Assembly: GCF_000003815.2 (NCBI RefSeq)
Contig: NC_049982.1
Span: forward strand, 19,220,473 to 19,284,472
From: Branchiostoma floridae
Taxonomy: Eukaryota > Chordata > Leptocardii > Amphioxiformes > Branchiostomatidae
Direction: 5' to 3'
DNA length: 64,000 nucleotides
In this document: positions 44,667 through 56,949 of the stretch, one piece after another
How positions within the stretch are numbered: the stretch's first letter is position 1
Layout of the letters: every line of letters begins with the position of its first letter
Made by a program: the position numbers and the translations under genes
Notes under the pieces: model-generated
Told to the model about the DNA's origin: nothing
Databases searched by the model: none
The model's input: only the letters and a program-made list of their open reading frames with translations

Positions 44667-47600
44667 ATGTTCTGCTTAAAGGCCCTAGTAAACAACATCG
44701 GTCCCGCCGTGGCCGTGCTGATATACCTTCTCTTAAACATTGCTGTCTTCGCGTCTGCTGCTTTGCCGTACATTGACGACAACGTCGCAGTTTTACTGGC
44801 CAGAGGATGCGGTAGGTTCATGGGGTAATCATGACGTGACGTACGAGCGTATATATGAACGACATTGAGTTGAAGTTAGTGATTTGTCTAGTGCTTGCTA
44901 TGGATTGTCCGCTTCTTATTTATTTTCATGTTTGTTCGTTCACTGAGCAGTGTATTCTGTCGGAGGTATTGATGTATCACACACTGTGTGTAATGTTGTC
45001 GGCAACACAGTAAGGATACTAGTAATAGTTCAACATTTTCAACATTTGTCACTTTTAACCAAAGAAAAGTTTTATCGTATCGGTTTTGAATATAACGAGC
45101 ACGATTGTTAAAAACGATTGTGACATTTAGGGTAAAAAAAATAGTATCCCAGTGGAATATTCATGATCAGTAAGATTGGAACCTCATGGCAGGCAAAATC
45201 ATAAAACGATTTGGGGCTCTTTTTATCCCTCCCATGTTGTATTTTCCAGGTGCCTGCCTCAGTTTAAACAACAGTCTTATCATCCTCCTAGTGTTACGTA
45301 AACTCTTGTCGCGCATGCGCACCACAAGAATAGGAGCGTACCTTCCGTTGGACCACAGTTTGACCTTCCACATGACTGTGGGTGTCGCCATTGTGCTCCT
45401 CAGCCTTGCTCACGCCTCCGCTCACATCACCAACTTCGGTTTGTGCACCTTCTTATTGTTTTTCAATCATTGAAAGGCACATAGGGAGACCAAGTTCTGC
45501 GTAGGCTTAAATTGTCATGCTTCTTACAGAGATGTGTGTCTGTATAAAAAGTGATTAACGTTACAGGATAAGTTATGTAACATTGAGATTTGCACTTCAC
45601 TTTTTGTAGTGCTGCCATTTGAGGAATATGCGACCTAACACCGCCTTGCCCTCTGGGCTGCAAGTAAAAACAAAATAACAATACTGTATCAAACTTCCGT
45701 TAGTTATTTGAAATAAAGAAAACACAACCTTGCTTTAAAAAAATTAATATAATACAATAGAAGCCAGTTAATTGCTCAACGGTTACCGTACGCTTCTGTT
45801 AATTTCACGGAATCCTAAAATCTCAATCCGGTACGGTTCAGCTGGATAACTTCGCATTGTTGCACAACCCGGATAATTGCACGAAATACCGTAAAGCTAT
45901 CTTGTTTTTGTTATCTGCACTGTCATTACTGTTGATATAGGTCTTGTTATTCTGCTCTAAACTATATTTCTAATATAAAGTACCTAATGACTGTCCTACC
46001 CGCACAGTACACCTGGCGCGGACCACGCCCCCGACCCTACCCGAGTACCTGTTCGGGACACACCTGGGGATCGGCTGGGTTTCAGGCACCGCCTGTCTCA
46101 CGGGCTGGGTACTGGCAGGGCTTCTCATCATCATCGCCACGTCAAGTCTGCATTACATCATCAATGGCGGACGGATGAAGGTCAAACTTTTGCCCTCATG
46201 ACGATTAGAACAATTCCGATATATCCAGCTACTCAACTGCTGTGACTAGAGCGGTGTCCGTCTTGTTCGGTCTAGGCGTACAGCCGTAGCCATGACTTTG
46301 GTCGGGGTTAGGAGTAATATTGCTAAAGCTTGAGACTGGATTGTGTAACGTAGATGTCTTTGGAAATACGACCATGCATCATTAAACAGAAACATTGTCT
46401 GTGCATTGCATACATCGTAAACCGACAGTATCTGAACTAAATATGAAATTGGTGGCGTTAGTTAGTAAGGTCTCTGAATGATGACACACATATGTAGACT
46501 GACTCATTCCTTTTTTCATGTAGTTGTGGATTTACGTTTTTTCCCATTTTTCCACTCAAATTGACATGTTTTTCGTCATTGTTCAACACCGGACAATCAC
46601 ATACCGTACCTCACCCCTTGTGTTATGTGACGTGCAGGTATTCTTCTGGACTCACAAGCTGGTGACGTTGTGGTGGGTTACCCTGATCCTCCACTCCCCC
46701 TCCGCCTGGATGTGGTTACTGGGCCCGTTAGTGCTGTACTTTATCGGCAAGATTCTGCGGTCACAGTTCGCCAGACACCTGCTGTACGGAGACATGTTCA
46801 TCCGGGAGATGGTCCTCCTGCCGTATGACGTATGTTAAGCCGGGTCCACACGTGCGTATTCGCAGCGCTACACCTGTTCACGCGCGCCAGTCAGGTGATT
46901 ATCTAACCCAATTTTGAAAGGCAACCAATCAGAGGGATTATAGAAATAAGCACGTATGCTAATCAGGGCAAGGGTATAAAAAAGGGAGCATCAAGGTAAA
47001 AGGCGCGCAGTTTGACTTTGGGGAAGGAAATCACGAGGTGGTTGGGAGAAGGTGGTTGGGAGAAGCAGGCGAAAGGTGAATGAAGTGTTCATGGTAACGC
47101 GGGGGTATGAAGTTGTATGAAGATGGGAGCTTTTCTTTTCCCCTGCCTCCCACCCTCTTTTCTTTAGGCCCATGGTAGGCATTTGCCTCGCTATCTGGTC
47201 AGAGACTTTATACTTTATACGCACTCCTTATAACTCCATCACCTGGCTGGGGGCGGGGATGGGTGTGGCGCTGTGAATTGTTCCAGTATACATTCAAGTC
47301 CGTGTGGAATCTTCAGCCTCCACCAGGCTCCATGGGTCGCCACATCATGAATATAGACACATAACATCTCGGATGAGTTAGCTGTCCGAGGCCTATTGTT
47401 TGCGTCCAGCAAACTCCGCTGGCATGTTATTTGGCCATGTCCGAAGTTGCGACCTGTATACTTCCATACAGACCTCACGCGGACTTGAATATATAACGTT
47501 ACGCATGTGCGAACCCACCAAAGACCCACATTCCACGAGACGGCGATTGCGATGCGACCTTGTACAAATCCATTGCGATGGATTTGTACAAGGTTAACCA

Positions 47601-50600
47601 TTCATGATTGGAATATCATGCGAAGTGTATAAGTATTTTTAAAGAGACATCAAGGCAGTCGACAAAGATGAAATTCGTTTAGCACTGTCAAATATGAAGT
47701 AACATTGCGGTCGCAGCGATGTGGTTCCCTAGTGGAGTATTGTGTGCTTGATCATGAATCAGCCCTTCTAATTCTGTCTCGTAAGCGCGCGGTCGTCGCC
47801 ATTTGAAACGATTATCAATTTAAGGTTAGATATCCAGGTCCATAATACCCTACCTAGAATAGATCAAACAAGAATTTGACGATCTCGTACCTCCGCTACT
47901 ACTTAGAATTTTTGAGAATGCCATAACCCTAGCCTCATCATGCGCCATTACAGTTACGGTTGCTTGCTTTACGTACTTTGCATAATGATTTGCATAATTG
48001 ATTTAAAACATGAAATATTTTCATCACGTTAAGTAAATTGTGATGTTCTATCCTACAGGTTACTCACCTGGTGGTGTCGCGACCTGAGAACTTCCGTTTC
48101 CGGGCTGGAGATTACGTCTACCTGAACATCCCGGTCCTGTCCAGCTTCGAGTGGCACCCTTTCACCATCAGTAGTGCTCCGGAGCAAACAGGTCTCACCA
48201 CTCACTTCACAGTTATAGTATGTAAGACAGAGCTCCATCAACTTCCAACCTTTCATTGTTATTGTAGTCCACCTTGATTCAAGATGTTTCTGTCTCTGTT
48301 TTCCAAGCTGTAAATGTCTTTATAGTGTTGAGAAGAGGACGTACTGTACATCTGTTTGCCAACTTGGCTAATGATACAGGTTACAAAGACATGCAGACTG
48401 GCAAACACATGTTAATACGGGTTAATACGAGTATCGTAGCATACAGGGTAGGTTTCTTGTCGCTCCTTGAACTTGAAAATACTTAGTAGTAAAAATGTAG
48501 GATGATATTTGAGCGTACATGTAGCTATATGCTGTTTAACAAAAAGCTAGGGGAATATATATTTCCGTTCATGTATAAAACACTACTGAAAGTCCAGGGG
48601 TAAAAGTTGACTCTGCAGGCATAACGTTACATGTACATGGTGTCATCTTCTGTTTCAGAGTCACATGGTTCCACATTCGTGCAGTGGGCCCATGGACAAA
48701 GCGACTAAGAGAGTTGTTAAATGGACATCCAGACCAGAATGACAACAACAGGAAACAGAAAGAATCATTCCTTAATGATGATGGAGATGCCGTGTCCATG
48801 GAGGAAGGTCAGGTTCATGATGATGGGCGTGCCATGAAGAGGAGAGAATCGTGCGTGTCCATGGCACAGGACTTCTCTCACCTCACCGAGCCACCTGCCG
48901 TTATAGACGTCTGTAGGGAGGAGCTGTTCGGAGTGAATGGTATTAAGGTAACAATATGTTGACAACTAGTCTATCAGCAGTTTCATCAGCTATTTTCATC
49001 TTTTATTCTTTGCTATCGTGCTGTATATATGCACACTGTGTTATGATGTTGGCAATTAGATTCTCTTAGTCTAAATTTGACTACCTAGCTCAGTTAGCAA
49101 ACATCAAACAAAGCACCTGTTTGTCAAAACTGTCATTTTGCATATTTTTGCATTAACCTCACGAAAGTTCAACTTTTTAAAATCTGTTTACACAGATAAC
49201 TTATGGAGCGATCGGTTATGATCCTATCACTCTTGTACAAACTTGATTCAGTTTATAATGTCAAATGCTCATTGTCCACTGACAAACGTTGAACATGTAA
49301 TCATGTAACAGATAAGAGATAGTCCACAGTGTCTGTTGTAACTGTGAGAGGATAACCATCATTCCTGCCAGGTTTACGTGGATGGTCCGTACGGCGCCCC
49401 GGCCACACACGTGCTGCAAGCCGAGCACGCTGTGCTGATAGCTGCCGGGATCGGCGTGACACCGTTCGCCTCACTACTGCAGAGTATTATTCACCGTAAA
49501 CTAGGCAAGTTTTCTGGACATCAATGGGCGAAACCAAGAGACACACCCACCAGTCCGACAACTCTGAGGAAAGTAAGACACTTGGTCGTTTTACTTAATG
49601 GTCAATGAGATGGGTTGAATAAATCATGAACTTTGCTCCCAACCAACTTTTGATTCAGTACACGTTTGATTCCAGAATGATGTCCGAAGCTTCAGAATAT
49701 CGAGATCTTTTACTCATTTCTTGGCGTGAAAATAATCAACCATTGGGATGGATACATGTACCAAACTACTTATTTGAGTTTGTTCCATATGTGTTTATTT
49801 TGTAATTTGTTTTTCCTCCTTTTCTTGTTCCAACCAAAGGTGGATTTTTTCTGGATCAACAGGGACCCTGGGGCCTTTCTGTGGTTCACCTCTCTACTGG
49901 GACAGATAGAGAGCGATCAGTCCGGCTTACAGAACAACTTCATCGACATGCATTTGTGAGTCCCTGTCTTTATCATGGTCTTTAGCGATTTGTATGATAT
50001 ATGGATGTTATAGATACATCCATATATCATGTCAACAACAGATTCGTGGGTCATATATACAAATTACAACTCTACTATGCAATGTTTGTAAAAATGTGCT
50101 CCTCTAAAACTAGTTTTTGGAATGTTAGCATAGTTGTTTGACGCTATCGTACATTTTCGTACAGGTACATGACGTCATCACAAGGGGCAGCCAATGGGGA
50201 GCCTACGGCCGTGTGGAAGGATATTCTTTCAGCGTACACGGAGAACAGGCGCGACCTCATCACAAGGCTGGAAAAACGTACCATTCTTGGGCGTCCGGAT
50301 TGGATAGCGGTAAAGAGACACACTTAGATGATATTTGTAACAGATTTGTTGGTATTTTGAAGTACGTATGTTAGAAGGCAATAAAGATATTTTGAAAATT
50401 GAAGCAATTGCAGCATTAGGTTATCAATATTTACAGGCTATCGGCGGTAAAAAATTTAGATGGAACAAACGCTAAAAGGTTGTCCCTTTCTTAATGCATT
50501 ATTGAAAAGGTTATCGGAAGAGAGGATATCTAATCATCTTTACATTATTTTACATTATGCCCTCACTATGTCTAAAGAAATATTGATTGAAAAAATTTCT

Positions 50601-50744
50601 TTTTAGGTATTTAAGCGGTTAAAAGAAGAGGAAAAGGACCATGGAAAGGTGGCCGTTTTCTTCTGCGGGCCAAAGAAACTAGGATCCATTCTTCGCCGAC
50701 ACTGCATCGAGTACAATTTTCGGTTTCGCCAAGAGAGCTGCTGA
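44667..50744 (+). CDS. NOX5-like NADPH oxidase core
   Basis: Ten exons: 44667-44811, 45250-45438, 46008-46180, 46638-46829, 48059-48191, 48661-48947, 49372-49572, 49840-49955, 50165-50309 and 50607-50744. Phases close to 572 residues. It passes electrons from NADPH through FAD and two haems across a membrane to oxygen, making superoxide. Seen directly: a first membrane helix, haem histidine pairs 14 apart (FHMTVG...LAHASAH) and 13 apart (WTHK...ILHSPS), FAD-binding HPFTISSAPEQ, NADPH-site segments YVDGPYGAP, AAGIGVTPF and FFCGPKKLG, and a final FRFRQESC. LPLDHSLTFH and GIGWVSGTA match NOX5 best. Exon 6 has a long charged insert with MKRRESCVSM, in the position of the NOX5 regulatory loop. No calcium-binding EF-hands were found upstream. 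AATAAA lies at 50981. Confidence 0.9.
46840..47240. other. Promoter-like stretch in NOX intron 4
   Basis: Within intron 4 a CCAAT box (AACCAATCAG, near 46922) and a TATA-like GGTATAAAAAAGGG (near 46970) stand about 50 bp apart on the plus strand. No downstream first exon was recognised. Confidence 0.25.
47287..47594. repeat. Nested inverted repeats in NOX intron 4
   Basis: A perfect 17-bp stem with a 4-nt TGCG loop lies at 47557-47594 (ACCTTGTACAAATCCAT and its complement). A second, imperfect inverted pair (CATTCAAGTCCGTGTGG near 47290 and CCTCACGCGGACTTGAAT near 47472) flanks about 180 bp. It could be a MITE-like foldback element. Confidence 0.6.
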
Positions 50745-52741
50745 TATCAATATGTTTCTTTCATTCAACTTTTTTTCTGAAAAGGTTCAAGTACAAATGT
50801 GTACTTTTGTGTTTTAAAAGTAGCCCTACAGAGGTGTGTAAGCGCTCAGAGACAGGTGTCAGATTAGAATTCGTGGGGAGCTTTGACTTGACATTTCTTA
50901 AATATGAAGTGGATTGCACAGAGCAGGATCTAGGTCATGTTATCTGGATCATTATTTAGCTGGTTTTATTTTATCCCATGAATAAAGGCTATCTGGTGTA
51001 CGTGGGTCATGTCCCGAACTGTGCCATATGGGGGGGGGGGGGGGGGGGGGGTTCCCTAAAATGGTAAAACACACATACATTGGGATAAAATGCACGGAAG
51101 AAAAATACATTTCAAGAGCCTTTAAATTGATTTGTCAACTGTAAAAATAGACTAAGGTCAGAAGATAGCAGGCATATGCACTTTTAATATAAAATGGTAG
51201 CTGGCAATGGCATGTGGTATGTTACAGTACCTTATCCACGTCACAATAAAAAAAAGTAACTTACAAACAACAACTCTGGTTGTGGCAAATCTTTTCACTC
51301 ATCTTACGCATGTTATCCCAGACACATGTACTTCATAAGGTAGAGAAGAGTTTGAGATAACTAGTTCTTCCTATTGCGCATTTATGTTAGACAAAGATGT
51401 GCGAATACAAATGCACTTACAGTAAACTACATGTACATATTGTTTGATTATCCTAACACATAAACCAACAGTTGACAGCATTGCAGCAACACAGAGAGAT
51501 TTAAAAACTTCCTATCTCTGCTACTGCAATGTATAACATGTTCAATGTGACGCTTTCAATAGCTACATACGTATCCAAGACACTGACAGGATTGCTCAAG
51601 TGAACGACCAAGCACTTGGACGGGTAGCGGAAGTTGGCGAAGGGTCATCGAACTCTCGGGTGTTGACTCACAGCTTAACCATTGAAAAGATTAGGTCAGC
51701 ACTAAGTGTTAATTAAGTTTGACCAATTCTGCAGGTGAACAAATCCGACACGGTTGGTTGATTATCTTATCCGGGTGTTGTCAGAATAAAACAGGAAATC
51801 TACAAAGTGCAAACAGGTAAAACTTTGAAAGGTGTTATATGTTTGATTAATTGACCAAACATGGCTCTGTCAGCTTAGCGAAAGATGACACTTTGTATCG
51901 CCGATTGACATAGTTCTATATATAAGAAGGATTTATTTTGTATCAGGTATGAGATATTTGATAAAAAGATACCGGAAAAATCCATCGTTGGTGGCAAACA
52001 AACGCAGCTTTCTTGTTACAAAAAAATTGTCGTAGCAACATTCTGGTTTGTAATGAAGTTTGACCGGAAGTTAACCATTGGCACTGGTAACCTACCGGAA
52101 GTTCGGAACTTACGTTAGCAAAACATGTCTGCGCCCTGTTGAATCTGCCACAATTGCTTTTAATTGTTTTACAGTAAGCTCGCTGTTTGCAACATTGTGT
52201 TTGCGTATATGCCAAACATGTTTGATTAAGCGACTGCGACGAAACCATAATTGATGGCCTACTTACTTTAGCCTTACATGTATTTGAGAAGTTGTCTTAG
52301 CAACATTCTGACTTTTTACACTTACATGCATTGTGACATTTACATGTACAGCTTCATGACTACATTTCCGACTGCAAAATTATGGCAGTATTTTCTCATT
52401 GCTTTTACTATATAACGAATACGTACATATACTAAAGCTTCACTTAATATCAAAACAATCTTTAAAAGTTTGTCATTTGCAACTAAAGAGAGAAGAGAAG
52501 AAAGAAATAAATAGCAACATTCTGACATATTAAGTTTGACACTGTGCATCACAACATTGTGTTTACGTATACGACTGCGACGAACACCGGAAGTCAAATG
52601 TCAGGTCATTGACCTGTTCTAGCTCCGGTGTTACCGCAGTTTCCTTGAGATGACTGGGAGCTTCTTTAATCCACGCCCCACCGCTTGTTTAACCTCGCCA
52701 AGCGTTCTTAGAAAACCGAAAGAAATACAATAGGAGGCATG
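50745..52741. other. Intergenic stretch: NOX 3' UTR, poly-G, dispersed short repeats
   Basis: Contains the NOX poly(A) signal AATAAA (50981-50986) and a poly-G run at 51030-51051. At about 52037-52590 three loosely repeated segments share AGCAACATTCTG and a TGTGTTT(G/A)CGTATA motif. No gene was recognised. Confidence 0.6.
51030..51051. repeat. Poly-G tract
   Basis: 22 consecutive G on the plus strand downstream of the NOX poly(A) signal. Its exact length may be a sequencing estimate. Confidence 0.97.
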
Positions 52742-52748
52742 TATAAAA
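52742..52748 (+). promoter_or_regulatory. TATA box of dermatopontin-like gene 1
   Basis: TATAAAA 50 bp before the ATG, at nearly the same distance as in the paralogous gene downstream (52 bp), which supports both. Confidence 0.7.
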
Positions 52749-52791
52749 GGGCGTTAATCAACTTCAGACTAACACCGCAGCTGAGCACACC

Positions 52792-53840
52792 ATGACTTCC
52801 ACACTGTTCCGCGCGCTCCTCGCCGTACTCGTGGTCGGACTGTTGGTCGGCCAAAGTGACGCCTGGCGCCGCCGCCGCCGCCGTCGCCGCTGCCCGAACC
52901 CCACCGACGCACTCTCGGGTGCGCAGACCGCGTGGGACGCCACATTCATGTTCGAGTGTCCGGGGGCTCAGGTCATTAGGCGCATCAGGAGCGCCCATTG
53001 TAACACGGTAGAAGATCGGGTCTGGCGGTTCGAGTGTGGCACTGTGCCCGGCGTCTCGCGCTTTGACGAGGCCTTCTGGTCGGCCTGGCTCAACGAGTAC
53101 AACGGCGTCATGAACTTCCAGTGTCCGTTCAACGCCATCGTCACCGGCTTCAGGAGCGAGCACAGGGGCAATGACCGTAAATGGAAGGTGAGTCACTTCT
53201 TTCTTTTCTTGTTTCGCTTTTTTACGGGCCCACGTACATCAAACATGAAAGCATGAAACATTCGTATTCTAGATCATACTTAAAAGAAGAATGTAAGGTC
53301 GTACTCACCTGGAATTAAAAACAAACACGGCATGAACTACATATGGCTGTTTCATGATGCATTTGATGATAAAGGAACAACACTGATAATGTATGATTCA
53401 TGTGGCTCTTAGCTTGTCTCTCATGTCACCAATAATTCGTATATAACGTTACTACATTCGTTACTTTCATCAAATAATCGATACTGATATCATTTCGACT
53501 CTCTTGTACAGCTGAAGTGCTCCAAGGTGAACGGCATGACGACATTCAACCACGCCCAGTCCAACTATGCAAATGAGTTTGACCTTCCCGGTGACTACAC
53601 CGTACCCAGCGGCTACTACCTCAGGGGCATGCACAGTTTCCATGACGGCAGGCGCGGGTAAATAAACACAATAATTCCACATTACATGTCAACAGTTTCT
53701 TGACACCAGTGACGTTGAAATTCCCTTTCTTTGTTTGTTTGTTGTTTTGTTTGCGACCTTATCCTGACATTTTCTTGTTGTTCATTCTCCACAGGGACCG
53801 GCGTTACCAGTACCAGATCTGCTTGATCGACCTGCCCTAA
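52792..53840 (+). CDS. Dermatopontin-like secreted protein 1
   Basis: Three exons: 52792-53187, 53512-53657 and 53795-53840, giving 195 residues. A signal peptide (MTSTLFRALLAVLVVGLLVG, cleaved near QSDA) is followed by eight consecutive arginines (AWRRRRRRRRC) and then a dermatopontin domain. The three family repeats D-R-x-(W/Y) are present as DRVWRFEC, DRKWKLKC and DRRYQYQIC, with partner motifs AFWSAWLNEYNGVMNFQCPF and GYYLRGMHSFHD. Family members are extracellular matrix, lectin-like or defence proteins in invertebrates. The poly-arginine stretch, just after the likely signal cleavage site, is unusual and might bind polyanions such as heparan sulphate or bacterial surfaces (inference). 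AATAAA lies at 54500. Tandem paralogue at 55114-56578. Confidence 0.92.
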
Positions 53841-55061
53841 ATCCAGACGCCAGCTGCTGTAAAACGTAGCGAAAACGCTGCATTGCATGACCAACCTGTA
53901 TTTTTGTATCACAATTTCTAAGAATTTGTTCGTATTTTATGTTTGTGCGGCGCTAACAACAAATGGCATTTTGTTTTGCCTTTCATGGTCCATGTACGGA
54001 ATATTTGTATAATTGCGCAGGGCTCGTGGAAGTTCCTCCCTAAAACTGAGGTGTGTAGACTAGCAGTAGTATTTCTGGCAATGAGCAAAGCAATCCTTAC
54101 TAGTATGCTAGTAGTGTAAGTCATCAACTTTTCCGTGACTGTGCCATCTCTCTCTAGTGTAAGCTTCCAATGATGTTAAATGCCATGACGTGAAGTTAAT
54201 CTGATTAACGATTGCAATATATAGTCTTCCCATAAAGTGCACGCATGATATATTGCAGGCATATTGTTATTTTGTGTAGAAAGTGTTGTTTTTAATTTGT
54301 TTTGACTGTTTATCGATATCGTTGTTCAGGACTTAAAGCCAGTAAATTATACACTTCAGTGACACGTTTATAATTAGATCTAAGTTGTTATTAGTTGCCC
54401 CAGAGTGCGCCGTCCAGAGTTGCTAGCAGACACTTGTGAAACTGTACCTTTTAGTGCAACCACCTGATTAATGTTACTGTGAATGCTTTATCAGTTTTGA
54501 ATAAATTTTTTCTTTTAAAACATGGACTTGTGAAATGACTTTTTCTCGACATCCATTCTGGGAGCAAAATACATGTATGATGCTGATACCTGTATTTCCG
54601 TAAGAACGTTATTGTAAAAGAAATAGCTTACTTTGCCAAAGATCCTTTTTGCTTGAATTTCAACTATGACTATATTCGTCGTCCAATTGATTTGATATAC
54701 ATGTAGGATCATATAGACGGGTCCTTTGGTGAAAAATAGCGGAGGGTATTTCAAACTTCAGTCAGACTACTAGTATCAAACTGTCACCAATGATGATACA
54801 ACAGAAAACACGAAGAACATCAAATAAATGTGCAATATAACGTTGCGGCAAAAGGTGACCACGTGCGCGTGACAAAGAGACTACTTTGCAAAGGCACCTC
54901 TAAGATTGACACCGGATGTGAGCTTTAGTGTCATTGAACTTATAGACACTGCAAAAAAATGATAACCGCCGTTTCCGTATTGGCAGCCGTTTGTGAAAAT
55001 TTACATACGCCTCCTTCTCAGAATGCGGAAAGAAATCTGGCAAGCCACGTGTTTAAATGGA
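53841..55061. other. Spacer between the dermatopontin-like paralogues
   Basis: Contains the 3' UTR of gene 1 (AATAAA at 54500-54505) and upstream sequence of gene 2. No further gene was seen. Confidence 0.6.
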
Positions 55062-55067
55062 TATAAA
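55062..55067 (+). promoter_or_regulatory. TATA box of dermatopontin-like gene 2
   Basis: TATAAA 52 bp before the ATG at 55114. An in-frame ATG at 55057 lies immediately before this box, so it would be upstream of the transcript and is not the start. Confidence 0.65.
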
Positions 55068-55113
55068 GCTAGGAAAGGTCCTGAAGAGATTTACTTTAGA
55101 TTTTGCTCTTGAC

Positions 55114-56578
55114 ATGGCGTCTCTTCTCGTCCGCGCTATCCTGACCATCGCCGTGGTGGGATTGTTGTTCGGGCAGGACGCCGCCTTTTGGCTCAGGCGA
55201 GGTTCTCGTCGCCCCCGTCCCCGTCCCCAGCCCCGCTGCCCGGACCCCACCGCCGTCCTGCCGGGCGCACAGACCACCTGGGACGACACCTTCACGTTCA
55301 TGTGCCCGGATTTCCAGGTCATCAGACGTATCCGGAGCGCTTACTGCAACACGGCTAGAGACAGGGTGTGGCGGTTCGACTGCGAGTCCATCCCCGGCGT
55401 GTCCGTGTTCCATGAGCTGTTCTGGTCCGGCTGGGTGAATAACTATGGTGGCATCATGAACTACCAGTGTCCGTTTAACGCCATCATCACGGGGTTTAAG
55501 AGCCAGCACAACGATGGCAGGGAGGACCGCAGGTGGAATGTGAGTTTCTGACAGTCTGACGGTTTCTTCTTTTCTTAGATTTTAATAAATCGTAAAATAT
55601 AATGATTTTTTTCTTTAGAGCATCTGCAATCTGATGTAAAATTGATTGCGTTGTAAATTTCAAAACATCCTGAATATTTTTTTAAACAAAATTCTTTTCG
55701 GCTTTGTAGTAAACCAATGGCCTGTTGAGTAAGTTAGTCGAATTTTCCGAAGCTCGATGTTTCTGACTTAGGGAGACTTAAGAGATGCTGCTACTGTGGG
55801 CCAGTAGTTCAGTGCCTAGAAGTGGTTTTGCACTGAGCAAACTCCTTTAAGAAAATAGGCCGCTTTGCAACAGTGGCACTGACCAATGCCATACTTTTCG
55901 AGCAAATCGCTGTTAACACTGAAAGGGGAAGTTGAAAACCGCACATGTTATCGAGGGCATTTTCACTTATCAGTTTTTGATAGAGGTAATTAAATAAGTG
56001 ATACTTACTATGCCATTCTCCCCTATCAAAGGTCCGGTGCTCCAAGGTCTACGATATGGTCACGTTTAACAACGTCCTGTCCAACGTCACCAACGAACTT
56101 GGCCTGCCGGGCGACTACAACGTTTCTGATGGCTTCTACCTGAGGGGCATGCACAGTTACCATGACAACGACTACGGGTAAATAAACAAATTTCATCACG
56201 TGCACGTTACATACATCTCAGTTGTTAGGCTTATAAACACCGTAAAAGAAATAGAGGTAACGTTAAGTTACAGACGATGTGCAGAAAGTTAACCGAAGTA
56301 ATCATTGGCTTTAATGTCCAAAATATTTCACTTATAGACTTTTGAATGTAGCGGACACATTAACTTTTTGGCCTAGATGTGGACAGTATAACTCAAACAG
56401 TTTAGAATTTTTTTTTCTGTTGAAAATCTACGAAATAAAACTCGTGCTTTGCAAACTGCCATACTACATGATTCGACCTGTGATATTGATGTACCCTAAT
56501 GTACGGTAACAGTTGTTGTTCCCCTCCGATAGGGACCGTCGCTACCGTTATGACACCTGTCTGATCAGCCTGCCTTAG
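55114..56578 (+). CDS. Dermatopontin-like secreted protein 2
   Basis: Three exons: 55114-55539, 56032-56177 and 56533-56578, giving 205 residues. Exons 2 and 3 have exactly the same lengths as in gene 1 (146 and 46 nt), showing a tandem duplication. A signal peptide (MASLLVRAILTIAVVGLLFG) is followed by a basic, proline-rich stretch (LRRGSRRPRPRPQPRC) and the dermatopontin repeats DRVWRFDC, DRRWNVRC and DRRYRYDTC, with ELFWSGWVNNYGGIMNYQCP and GFYLRGMHSYHD. A secreted extracellular role is likely. The N-terminal arm differs from the pure arginine run of gene 1 while the domain is well conserved. The start at 55114 is preferred over 55057 because of the TATA box and the alignment of the signal peptides. 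Poly(A) signals lie at 56659 and 56677. Confidence 0.92.
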
Positions 56579-56949
56579 TCAACTTTGCTGATACTTCACC
56601 TGACAGTCTTCACAAGAAAAGCAGATGTGATAGTTTGTGTCAATGATCTTACACTGAAAATAAATTTGGCGTCATAAATAAAGTACTGGGTGAATGTCCT
56701 CAATATTTTGTGTGTGTCCTCCACTAAACATAGCTTTTTATCTGTCGAATTATAACGTTACATTGATTCCACGAACTTATCTTTTTAGCAGAAAAACCAA
56801 TGGCTTCAAAATGTAGTCCTTTCAGTCCGATTTGATTTAACAAGTATTCCGCCAGGCGGGAGTCTGGTAGAGACTGGTAGAGACTAGCTAGGTCACATGG
56901 TGCCCCTAGGCGTGGTGATATATCCCAGAAGTCCCCGGGACAATCCAAG
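56579..56949. other. Spacer before LIPT1
   Basis: Holds two AATAAA signals of the dermatopontin-like gene 2 and the LIPT1 upstream region. No TATA box is evident near the LIPT1 ATG. Confidence 0.55.

Noticed and set aside
52708-53196. Antisense frame of 162 codons opposite the dermatopontin-like exon 1
   Set aside because: GC-rich shadow frame of a clearly conserved exon.
55057-55116. Longer start for dermatopontin-like protein 2 at 55057
   Set aside because: This ATG lies just before the TATA box and would give a non-signal N-terminus. The start at 55114 aligns with the signal peptide of the paralogue.
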